From the NCBI GenBank assembly GCA_947488605.1, contig CANKZJ010000002.1, positions 62,001-126,000 on the forward strand: a DNA stretch of 64,000 nt. The letters run 5' to 3'. Under the pieces are notes generated by a model. The model saw only the letters and a program-made list of their open reading frames with translations. It was not told the origin of the DNA and searched no databases. The number at the start of each line of letters is the position of its first letter. Positions within the stretch are counted from its first letter, which is position 1. This stretch comes from an uncultured Paracoccaceae bacterium. Its GTDB lineage: Bacteria > Pseudomonadota > Alphaproteobacteria > Rhodobacterales > Rhodobacteraceae. Below, piece by piece: positions 1 through 6,957 of the stretch. The translations under genes and the position numbers were made by a program.

Positions 1-397
1 CCAAATGCTACCGGATGAAGAGCATTTCTTTTTTCGCCGAGAGATGTGGGCCAACACGCAGATTGGCTCGGCGGTGGCGCGAACACCTTATTTTTTGTAC
101 GAAATACTGTCCGGCTTCGGTTCGTCAATCAGGCGCCCGGCTGTCGCTCTGTTTGGCATCTGGCTTCTTGGTGCCGTTACTTACTATGCACATACCGCTT
201 TCGGCTGGTGGAAAGCGACGGCGTACTCATTTGCAGTAATGTTCAAGTTCTTTGGATTTCAGAGCACCTACTTTGATGGCGTAGCCCAAGAAATGTCTGT
301 CAATATTCAATTATTCGCCGCCATCCAGACCGTCCTGGCATTCATTTTACTCTTCTTTCTCGGCCTTGGTCTGCGAACTCGTTTTCGCTTAAGGTAA
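1..397 (+). CDS. C-terminal fragment of a membrane protein (5' end outside window)
   Basis: The reading frame is open to the left edge, so the N-terminus lies outside the window; an internal ATG at position 5 need not be the start. The visible 130 residues hold two hydrophobic segments (about residues 42-62 and 102-122) separated by a short loop, and end in a basic tail (LRTRFRLR). The arrangement resembles the C-terminal membrane module found after pentapeptide repeats in some alphaproteobacterial proteins with ion-channel-like ends, but no repeat is visible here. That family guess is inference only. The stop codon lies inside a 26-bp palindrome that probably ends transcription. Confidence 0.5.
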   Translation, partial: QMLPDEEHFFFRREMWANTQIGSAVARTPYFLYEILSGFGSSIRRPAVALFGIWLLGAVTYYAHTAFGWWKATAYSFAVMFKFFGFQSTYFDGVAQEMSVNIQLFAAIQTVLAFILLFFLGLGLRTRFRLR

Positions 398-419
398 GGT
401 GGATCATGATCCACCTTAC
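394..419. repeat. Perfect 26-bp palindrome (TAAGGTGG...CCACCTTA type)
   Basis: Two perfect 13-base arms meet with no loop at 406/407. The palindrome covers the stop codon of the upstream gene and lies between two convergent genes, so it may act as a bidirectional transcript end. The outer bases TAAGGTGG and CCACCTTA recur at 9379-9403, and a shorter GGTGGAT/ATCCACC version occurs at 9434-9451, so it appears to belong to a small dispersed family. Confidence 0.75.
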
Positions 420-434
420 ACTTAGCAATTTTGT

Positions 435-1025
435 TTACCGCCGACGATCACGCCGTGATGACATTGGCTGGAATGCGACGCCAACATGGGCTTCACAGTA
501 AGGTTTGCCCTGCTGTACGCCCAACCCGCAAAACCAGAAATCATCCGTTGCCGGATCACCGACCGGCCACTTGCAGGTTTTCTCGGTCAATTCCATCAAG
601 CTGATGCGCTTAGCGGTTTTTTCGATCTCGGACACCTTGGCCAATGCTTCGGGGCTGATCTCGTTGGCGGATGGCTGCGGCGGCAAAGGCTGCCCCGCAG
701 GAATAATCGCGCGACGTGCCGCCGAGATCGGAATTCCGTTCTCGTCAAGCTCAAGCTCTTCTTTGACCGCTGGGACCGAAGGTGCTGCTTTTGGCTTAGG
801 GGCCGGCTTCGCTGCTGGCTTTGCTGCCGCTGCGGGTTTTTCCTTTGGCGCTGCTTTGGCCGCAGACCCGCCAGAGCCTGCACGGTTTGACAGGCCCAAA
901 CGGTGGACTTTGCCGATCACAGCGTTGCGGGTCACACCGCCCAATTCCTTGGCGATCTGGCTGGCCGACTGGCCTTCGCCCCACATCTTTTTGAGCGTCT
1001 CAACGCGCTCGTCTGTCCAGGACAT
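435..1025 (-). CDS. gcrA: GcrA-type cell cycle regulator
   Basis: GcrA is a transcription factor of alphaproteobacteria that binds sigma-70 RNA polymerase and promoters carrying GANTC sites methylated by CcrM. The 196-residue protein starts with MSWTDERVETLKKMW and contains the helix-turn-helix GQSASQIAKELG and the RNAVIGKVHRLGL motif (about residues 1-40). An Ala/Pro/Lys-rich linker (about 45-85) follows, then a C-terminal part with CKWPVGDP, CGL and YCEAHV. The ATG at 1025 was chosen over an upstream in-frame codon because the family begins with MSWTDER and an AAGGA ribosome site precedes it. A GATTC (GANTC) sequence overlaps that ribosome site. It is transcribed divergently from the ABC permease. 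Confidence 0.95.
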   Translation of the reverse strand: MSWTDERVETLKKMWGEGQSASQIAKELGGVTRNAVIGKVHRLGLSNRAGSGGSAAKAAPKEKPAAAAKPAAKPAPKPKAAPSVPAVKEELELDENGIPISAARRAIIPAGQPLPPQPSANEISPEALAKVSEIEKTAKRISLMELTEKTCKWPVGDPATDDFWFCGLGVQQGKPYCEAHVGVAFQPMSSRRDRRR

Positions 1026-1240
1026 ATGGATTCCTTTGGTTTCACGGGCCCGATTACACAATTGAAGCGATCCGGCCGTTGTATCACATCGAGTGTATAC
1101 TAATCATTACGACAGGCGATGTGAAGGCGGGCTGACTGGCTTTTGGCAAACTTCTGGCCTTCGTGCCACAGAATGTCGGCTTGGGCTGGTCATTTTGGCG
1201 CAATCCACTATGTCGACAGCCCAATATCAGGATAATTGCT

Positions 1241-2044
1241 ATGAACGAACAGGTCCAAATGGGTGTGCGGCGCTTTGGGCGCGTCAATTGGCTGGGCACT
1301 TGGACGTTGACCCGCCGCGAAGTGAGCCGGTTCATGAACGTTTGGTCGCAGACTGTCATGGCACCGCTGATTAACGCCGGGTTGTTTCTGATGATTTTCA
1401 CGATCGCAATCGGTTCGCAACGTGGTGACGTGATGGGCGTGCCGTTCATGGTGTTCCTCGCACCGGGTATTTTGACGATGACCGTGATCCAGAACGCATT
1501 TGCGAATACGTCATCCAGTCTTGCGTCTGCCAAAGTGCAGGGCAATATCGTTGATACGCTGATGCCGCCGCTTTCTGCCGCAGAGCTCGTCACAGGCTAC
1601 ATCGGTGGGGCGGTGGCACGCGGCTTGCTCGTGGCGGTCGTCATTTCCGTTGGTTTGGCGGTTTTTCTGGGTATTTGGATGCAGAATCCCTTTTGGGTCC
1701 TGCTTTTTGTGGTTCTGGGGTCGGTCCTGATGGGCGGGCTTGGCATGATCGCGGGAATATTCGCAAATAAATTCGATCAGTTGTCGGCAATTTCGAACTT
1801 TCTGATCACACCTTTGGCGTTTCTGTCGGGGACATTTTATTCCATCGAGGCGCTTCCGCCGCTAATGCAGGCGATGAGCCACGCAAACCCGTTCTTTTAT
1901 ATTATTGATGGGGTGCGCTTTGGGATGATTGGTGTCAGCGATAGCAGCCCTTGGGTCGGACTTGTGGTTGTTTGTCTGTCGTGCGTTGTCGTGCTGAGCA
2001 TCTGTCTGCGATGGATGACGACCGGATATCGCTTAAAGGCCTAA
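1241..2044 (+). CDS. ABC-2 type transporter permease
   Basis: This 267-residue inner-membrane permease has an N-terminal cytoplasmic part with TLTRREVSRFMNVW and about six membrane segments. The late motif FYSIEALPPLMQ followed by NPFFYIIDGVRFG is the ABC-2 (NodJ/DrrB-like) signature. Such permeases pair with a separate ATPase to export polysaccharide, drug or lipid substrates; no ATPase gene lies next to it here, so the partner must be elsewhere or lost. The ATG at 1241 is preferred because the longer frame from 1163 begins in sequence unlike the family. Its stop overlaps the end of the convergent downstream gene by four bases. Confidence 0.85.
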   Translation: MNEQVQMGVRRFGRVNWLGTWTLTRREVSRFMNVWSQTVMAPLINAGLFLMIFTIAIGSQRGDVMGVPFMVFLAPGILTMTVIQNAFANTSSSLASAKVQGNIVDTLMPPLSAAELVTGYIGGAVARGLLVAVVISVGLAVFLGIWMQNPFWVLLFVVLGSVLMGGLGMIAGIFANKFDQLSAISNFLITPLAFLSGTFYSIEALPPLMQAMSHANPFFYIIDGVRFGMIGVSDSSPWVGLVVVCLSCVVVLSICLRWMTTGYRLKA

Positions 2045-2454
2045 GCCACGTCCCGCACGGGGATACCGCGTTCTGCCATGACAAAAATCAACGTGTCGAT
2101 GTCGGGCAAGTCACCAGCAAACACACCTTCTTCGTCGCCATTCTTGTAGACAATCGCCACGTCGCTTTCAAAGCTTTCGGCGGTGACGCGCAGGTGCGCG
2201 ATGTCATCAAGCGCGATCTTGCGGGGCTGATGCCATGCTGACAGTATGAGATGCCTATGATCAAGTCGGATGCCAGCAACGCGCTTTGGGATCAGAATCC
2301 ATGCAATCGTGACTGCACCCAGCACCCACACCATCCACAACAAATGATAGGCGTCGTAAAACCAGACCGCTGCCAAGAGCAGCATCGCACCAATCAAGGA
2401 GAGCCAAATCACCCCTTTACTCGAGGCGTGGCGGTACTCGTAAACGTCGCTCAT
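2041..2454 (-). CDS. Two-TM protein with PH-like domain
   Basis: The 137-residue protein has two adjacent hydrophobic segments (about residues 18-55) followed by a soluble domain rich in beta strands, with the pattern AGIRLDHRHLIL, KIALDDIAHLRV and VAIVYKNGDEEG. That pattern is typical of bacterial PH-like domains attached to membrane hairpins. Function is unknown. The start MSDVYEYRH at 2454 is chosen over an upstream in-frame ATG because the latter has no visible ribosome site. It converges with the ABC permease (4-bp overlap). Confidence 0.65.
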   Translation of the reverse strand: MSDVYEYRHASSKGVIWLSLIGAMLLLAAVWFYDAYHLLWMVWVLGAVTIAWILIPKRVAGIRLDHRHLILSAWHQPRKIALDDIAHLRVTAESFESDVAIVYKNGDEEGVFAGDLPDIDTLIFVMAERGIPVRDVA

Positions 2455-2523
2455 GTGCACCGCGTAATGCACAATCATGGCTGGATTTTGTTCAACCTGA
2501 AGGGAGACATGGATTGCGGGATT

Positions 2524-3403
2524 TTAGGCGCGGTTCCGCCGTTCCCGCCATGCCAGAATTGAGGCGCCACCCAAGATAATCACGGCACCTGTGATGCTGA
2601 CCCAATCGGGCCAAACATCATAAATCAGCAGATCGTAGAGGGTGGCAAAGATCAACGTGACATAGCTAAACGGTGTAGTGAAACTGGCATCTGCACGCGC
2701 CATTGCGTTCACGAAGCACGCTTGTGCAGCAGCCATGAGCGCCCCTAAAGCGGCCAATCCGGCCCATTGCGCAGTTGTCGGCACAGTCCAAACCGGCAAA
2801 ACGGCCAAGGTGGCGATGCACAGGCCTATGCTGTTGTTGATCAACAAGATTTGCAAAGGCCGTTCACGATTGGCGAGTTTTTTTGATGAAGATAAGTTCC
2901 ATTCCCATCAATATGGCAGCGCCTAAAGCCAGCAAGCCCGCAAGTTGGAATGTGCCCTGACCCGGCCGCAACAGGATCATTGCGCCAAGCAACGCTGTGA
3001 ATGCCGCGAACCAGCGCCATTTGCCTACTTTTTCACCCAATAGCGGGATCGCCAAGAGCATGCCGAAAACCGGGTTGAGAAAGCTGATTGCCGTGGCATC
3101 CGACAGCGGGATGAAAGCCACAGCCGCAAACATCAAAGTGACACCGCCCCAGCCGAACAGCGTCCGTCCAATGTGCAGACCCCAATGCGGGCGCGCCAGT
3201 TGTGGCCGCAATATGGCGGCTGTGCTGGCGATGACGATGAAGGCAAACAAGAAGCGACCATGACTGATTTGAAGCGGGTGCAAAGGCGCGCCCAAAGCGT
3301 CTGTTCCCAACGTCTTTGCAAGCAGCATTGTTGCCGCGATGAATGCAGTTGCAGTCAGCATAAAAGCGATGGCCAGCGATGGGTTTGCGGCTTTGATTGT
3401 CAT
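2524..3403 (-). pseudogene. EamA/DMT-family transporter interrupted by a frameshift
   Basis: Two adjacent frames on the minus strand together make one ten-segment drug/metabolite transporter of about 290 residues. The first part (3403 to 2864) holds EamA domain one with ISFLNPVFGMLLAIPLLGEKVG and starts domain two. It then ends prematurely after MELIFIKKTRQS at a run of seven A (T on the plus strand, 2878-2884). Removing one A continues the protein as IKKLANRERPLQILLINNS and joins exactly to the second part (to 2524), which ends with the usual YDVWPDWVSITGAVIILGG. It is either a real inactivating indel, a sequencing error in the homopolymer, or slippage. The start MTIKAANPS at 3403 is assigned by family length. 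A second, intact EamA gene lies at 37703. Confidence 0.85.
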
Positions 3404-3646
3404 GACGCGTGTCTGGTCCCAGACAAATCCGGTTGCAACCAGACAATGACAGGTGGCGCGGAATAGGTCTTTCTTCGGGCGCACAATTGGGCTAAATCAA
3501 AACTATGATGAATATGATGACAATTGAGATCCGACGCCGACGCTAATTTGCGCCGCCTTTTGTCACGACCATCATAAACCCCTAACATTGTTGACACCCC
3601 CGAAATGGTCCTGCACCAATCGGGCTTACGCTTAAGGAAGATTGCT

Positions 3647-4828
3647 ATGATCGCATCTATTCTGCCGACCTATTCACGTGCGCCGCTGACATTTGTGTCC
3701 GGGCAAGGCTCTTGGCTGACGGAAGCAGACGGTCGACGCTTTTTGGATTTAGGTGCGGGGATTGCGGTGAATGCGCTGGGCCATGCGCATCCAGCGCTGG
3801 TCGAGGCGCTGTCAGGGCAGGCGAACGCACTTTGGCACGTGTCCAATCTTTATAATATTCCCGCTCAGCAGCAACTTGCGGATGCGTTGGTCGATAAGAC
3901 TTTTGCGGACACGGTGTTCTTTACCAATTCCGGCACAGAAGCCTGTGAATTGGCTGTGAAAATGGCCCGCAAATATTGGTACGATCAAGGCCAGCCCGAC
4001 CGGACGGAGATCATCACATTCTCTGGTTCGTTCCACGGACGCTCTAGCGCGGGGATCGCGGCAGCGGGATCAGAGAAGATGACAAAGGGCTTTGGGCCCT
4101 TGTTGCCGGGTTTCACGCATTTGGATTTTGGCGATCATGATGCGCTTCAGGCCGCAATAACTGACAACACGGCTGCAATCATGGTAGAACCTATTCAAGG
4201 CGAAGGTGGTATCCGTCCGCTACCTGATGCCTGCCTCAAGGGCTTGCGTGATGTGTGTGATGAGAATGGTGTTTTGATGATCCTTGACGAAGTCCAGTGC
4301 GGCATGGGCAGGACGGGCAAACTCTTTGCGCATGAATGGGCTGGGGTCACACCTGACATCATGATGGTGGCGAAAGGCATCGGGGGTGGTTTCCCCTTGG
4401 GTGCTGTTTTGGCAACTGAGAATGCGGCCTCTGGTATGACGGCCGGTACGCATGGATCGACCTATGGGGGCAATCCTTTGGCGTGTGCCGTTGGGGCAAA
4501 GGTGATGGACATTATCGCAGATGATGACTTCTTGGCCGAAGTGAACCGCAAAGCGGGTCTTTTGCGTCAAAAGCTTGAAGGGCTTGTCGCAGCCCATCCT
4601 GATGTCTTTGAAAGCGTGCGTGGATCGGGTTTGATGTTGGGTCTAAAATGCAAAGCGCCTAACGCTGACCTTGTGAAGGCAGGTTTTGCCGAAGGTGTGC
4701 TTTGCGTGCCTGCCGCAGACAATGTTGTACGACTTTTGCCTGCGCTTAATATCAAAGACGAAGATATTGGCGAGGCCGCTGAAAGACTTGATGCGGCAGC
4801 ATCGCGTGTGAAGGGGGCTAATGCGTAA
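3647..4828 (+). CDS. argD: Acetylornithine aminotransferase
   Basis: A class III PLP-dependent aminotransferase that converts N-acetylglutamate semialdehyde to N-acetylornithine in arginine synthesis, and often also serves in lysine synthesis. The 393-residue protein shows the pyridoxal pocket NSGTEA (about 94-99), the cofactor-pairing Asp in LDEVQCGMGRTG (Asp214) and the Schiff-base lysine in VAKGIGGGFPLG (Lys243). The start ATG at 3647 follows a good AAGGAAG ribosome site and matches the family N-terminus (MIASILPTYSRAPLTF). It overlaps the next GNAT gene by eight bases and is followed by argF. Confidence 0.96.
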   Translation: MIASILPTYSRAPLTFVSGQGSWLTEADGRRFLDLGAGIAVNALGHAHPALVEALSGQANALWHVSNLYNIPAQQQLADALVDKTFADTVFFTNSGTEACELAVKMARKYWYDQGQPDRTEIITFSGSFHGRSSAGIAAAGSEKMTKGFGPLLPGFTHLDFGDHDALQAAITDNTAAIMVEPIQGEGGIRPLPDACLKGLRDVCDENGVLMILDEVQCGMGRTGKLFAHEWAGVTPDIMMVAKGIGGGFPLGAVLATENAASGMTAGTHGSTYGGNPLACAVGAKVMDIIADDDFLAEVNRKAGLLRQKLEGLVAAHPDVFESVRGSGLMLGLKCKAPNADLVKAGFAEGVLCVPAADNVVRLLPALNIKDEDIGEAAERLDAAASRVKGANA

Positions 4829-5303
4829 CTATACGTTCCGCCGTCTAACGAAGGCTGACCTGCCTTTGATGCGCCGTTGGCTAGAGACGGCGCATGTCAA
4901 GGTATGGTGGCCGAACGCGGAGCAACAAGTTGCGCTGATGAAGCAAGACATGAATGATCCTGAAATTGATATGTGGGTGGTTAACCTAATTGATCATCCT
5001 TTTGCTTATATGCACGATCACAGCTCGCAGAGTTTCGGGATGCCCGAGTTCGCTGATCTGCCGTATGGATCCCGCGTGATTTCGACCTTTGTCGGTGATC
5101 ATGACTTTATGGGGCAGGGGCATGCGACAGGTTATGTCGAGGCGCGCGTGCGCGAATTGCGCAGGCAATACCCGATGGTGGCGGTGAGTGTGGATACGAC
5201 AGACACGCGATCTATTGGTGTCTTTCGCCAAGCAGGGTTCTTGCCGCGACGACTGGCCTCGACCCGCGAAGGACGCCTTGTCCAAGTACTGACACATCTT
5301 TGA
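4821..5303 (+). CDS. GNAT-family N-acetyltransferase (AAC(6')-like fold)
   Basis: This 160-residue acetyl-CoA-dependent acetyltransferase has the pattern of AAC(6')-type GNATs: [15 protein letters not shown] at the N-terminus, then VKVWW, the acetyl-CoA loop region [14 protein letters not shown] (about 92-105), and a C-terminal [17 protein letters not shown]. Substrate is unknown; the resemblance to aminoglycoside acetyltransferases is at fold level only. It starts inside the end of argD (8-bp overlap) and precedes argF by 37 bases, so it is cotranscribed with arginine genes. Confidence 0.8.
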   Translation: MRNYTFRRLTKADLPLMRRWLETAHVKVWWPNAEQQVALMKQDMNDPEIDMWVVNLIDHPFAYMHDHSSQSFGMPEFADLPYGSRVISTFVGDHDFMGQGHATGYVEARVRELRRQYPMVAVSVDTTDTRSIGVFRQAGFLPRRLASTREGRLVQVLTHL

Positions 5304-5340
5304 ATATCCCGGTCCATACGGCCCAACAAAAGCGAAACGC

Positions 5341-6246
5341 ATGACCCATTTTCTTGATATCCATACGACACCTTCAGACGCATTGCGTGGCATCATTGAT
5401 AACGCCCGCGCGATGAAAACGGCGCGCGCTGGCAAGCCGAAAGGCGCGCTGGATGCTGACCAGCCCCTAGCAGGGCACATGGTTGCCCTCATTTTTGAAA
5501 AACCTTCAACGCGGACGCGTGTATCATTTGATGTAGGCGTGCGGCAGATGGGTGGCCAGACGCTTGTTTTGTCGGGTGCTGATATGCAGCTTGGGCATGG
5601 CGAAACAATCGCGGATACCGCGCGCGTGTTATCGCGTTATGTCGATCTGATTATGATCCGCACGTTCGAGGAACAAACGCTGCTTGATATGGCTGAATAC
5701 GCCACTGTGCCTGTCATCAACGGGCTGACGAACCGGACCCATCCTTGCCAGATCATGGCGGATATTATGACGTTTGAGGAACATAACGGCCCGATCAAAG
5801 GCAAGAAAGTTGTCTGGTCCGGGGATGGCAACAACGTCTTTGCGAGCTTTGCACATGCGGCGAAGCAGTTTGAATTTGATTTGGTGTTTACCGGTCCTCC
5901 GCCGCTCGACCCCGAGCGCGCACTTGATGGTCTTTATACAACTGTGCGCGACCCTAACGAGGCGGTCCAAGGCGCTGATTTAGTCGTGACGGACACTTGG
6001 GTCAGCATGCATGATCCACAATCGGCACGGGAACGGCGGCACAATCAATTGCGGGGTTATCAGGTGAACGATGCGCTGATGGCTAAGGCAAAAGATGACG
6101 CGTTGTTCATGCATTGTCTGCCCGCGCACCGCGATGATGAGGCCACAAGCAGCGTGATGGACGGTCCCAGCTCGGTCATTTTTGATGAGGCGGAAAATCG
6201 GCTGCATGCGCAAAAGGCTATCATGCGACACTGCCTTGGCGTTTAA
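5341..6246 (+). CDS. argF: Ornithine carbamoyltransferase
   Basis: Joins carbamoyl phosphate and ornithine to citrulline in arginine synthesis. The 301-residue sequence has the carbamoyl-phosphate site STRTRVSF (56-63), the HPCQ motif (134-137) and the ornithine/citrulline-site HCLPAHR (258-264). Length is normal for a bacterial anabolic enzyme. It lies after argD and the GNAT gene in one strand-consistent cluster. The residues after HCLPAHR are DDE where many homologues have GEE, a mild variation. A hairpin at 6298-6319 (GCCTTGG/CCAAGGC, eight-base loop) follows the gene. Confidence 0.96.
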   Translation: MTHFLDIHTTPSDALRGIIDNARAMKTARAGKPKGALDADQPLAGHMVALIFEKPSTRTRVSFDVGVRQMGGQTLVLSGADMQLGHGETIADTARVLSRYVDLIMIRTFEEQTLLDMAEYATVPVINGLTNRTHPCQIMADIMTFEEHNGPIKGKKVVWSGDGNNVFASFAHAAKQFEFDLVFTGPPPLDPERALDGLYTTVRDPNEAVQGADLVVTDTWVSMHDPQSARERRHNQLRGYQVNDALMAKAKDDALFMHCLPAHRDDEATSSVMDGPSSVIFDEAENRLHAQKAIMRHCLGV

Positions 6247-6262
6247 CACGCTGTGACACGCA

Positions 6263-6277
6263 TTAACAATTCATTAA
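6263..6277. promoter_or_regulatory. CtrA-like box TTAA-N7-TTAA
   Basis: Seventeen bases after the argF stop, two TTAA half-sites are separated by exactly seven bases and followed by CC, matching the consensus of the alphaproteobacterial master regulator CtrA. There is no annotated start close downstream on the plus strand, and on the minus strand it overlaps the stop of a small ORF, so its target is unclear. A chance match is possible. Confidence 0.35.
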
Positions 6278-6390
6278 CCCTTATTGAAATAGCGTCCGCC
6301 TTGGTCGTAAGGCCAAGGCAGCACTCCGGCTACCCCCACGGTAAAGCGTTTTCGTTTTGTCTTAGCTTGGGTGCTGCCTGTCTGGCGCAT
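6274..6390 (-). CDS. Possible 38-residue basic small protein
   Basis: A complete ATG-to-TAA frame in the gap between argF and the Nudix gene. The peptide begins MRQTGSTQAKTKRKRF, has a short hydrophobic stretch TVGVAGVLPWP and ends YDQGGRYFNKG. No clear ribosome site precedes the ATG. The same DNA can also fold into two hairpins (GCCTTGG/CCAAGGC and a longer GGCAGCAC/GTGCTGCC pair), so it could equally be a structured RNA. Reported as a candidate only. Confidence 0.25.
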   Translation of the reverse strand: MRQTGSTQAKTKRKRFTVGVAGVLPWPYDQGGRYFNKG

Positions 6391-6430
6391 GGATTGACAC
6401 TAAGGAACAGCTTACGGCGGCAGTTACGGT

Positions 6431-6889
6431 CTATGCGAGTGATTTCATCAGGGCCGCAAGTCCAAGGTCATCAACCTTCTTTATGGCCTTCTTGAGCTTC
6501 ATCCACTTGCGTTTGCGCAACTGTGCCTCTGGATAGGTGTTGGTCGTTGATTTCACATCAACACGAAATACGCTGACATGGCAGGGTTGGGTGCTGCCAT
6601 CATCAAACCGTTTGACAGTCAGATAGCCACCTATAGGGGCTTTGCCTACTTTGCCTTTGTTTAGGCCGGCCTCTTCCCACGCTTCGACTTTTGCGGCTTG
6701 CGCATCGGTATGGCCGTCCATTGGCCAACCCTTTGGGATGATCCAGCGACCACGTGACGACTTGACCAAGAGAACCTCGGTGCCGTGTTTCCCGTCGCGC
6801 AGGCAAAGCGCGCCGACCTGCAAAATTGCAGTCGGATCAGGAACACGGACCTCGCGGCCCGTCCAAAAAGAACGGTCTAAATTGCTCAT
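6431..6889 (-). CDS. Nudix hydrolase, diphosphoinositol-polyphosphatase-like
   Basis: Nudix enzymes hydrolyse nucleoside diphosphates linked to another moiety. The 152-residue protein has IPKGWPMDG followed by a degenerate Nudix box: Gly, x6, then AAKVEAWEEAGL. The EAWEEAGL part keeps the metal-binding glutamates, whereas the upstream Glu is His and the usual Arg before the first Glu is Val. This form is typical of the DIPP-like subgroup (PKGW...AWEEAG). Start MSNLDRSFW at 6889 is preferred over an upstream in-frame start by four codons. Substrate unknown. Confidence 0.85.
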   Translation of the reverse strand: MSNLDRSFWTGREVRVPDPTAILQVGALCLRDGKHGTEVLLVKSSRGRWIIPKGWPMDGHTDAQAAKVEAWEEAGLNKGKVGKAPIGGYLTVKRFDDGSTQPCHVSVFRVDVKSTTNTYPEAQLRKRKWMKLKKAIKKVDDLGLAALMKSLA

Positions 6890-6957
6890 TACACCCGCCA
6901 CTAGGCTGTTATTGTTACAGAAGTTTTAACATAGGGCGAAAAAAAGTGCAAATAAGG

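Noticed and set aside
4821..5303. Aminoglycoside resistance gene
   Set aside because: Similarity to AAC(6') is at fold level; it is embedded in a biosynthetic operon with no mobile context.
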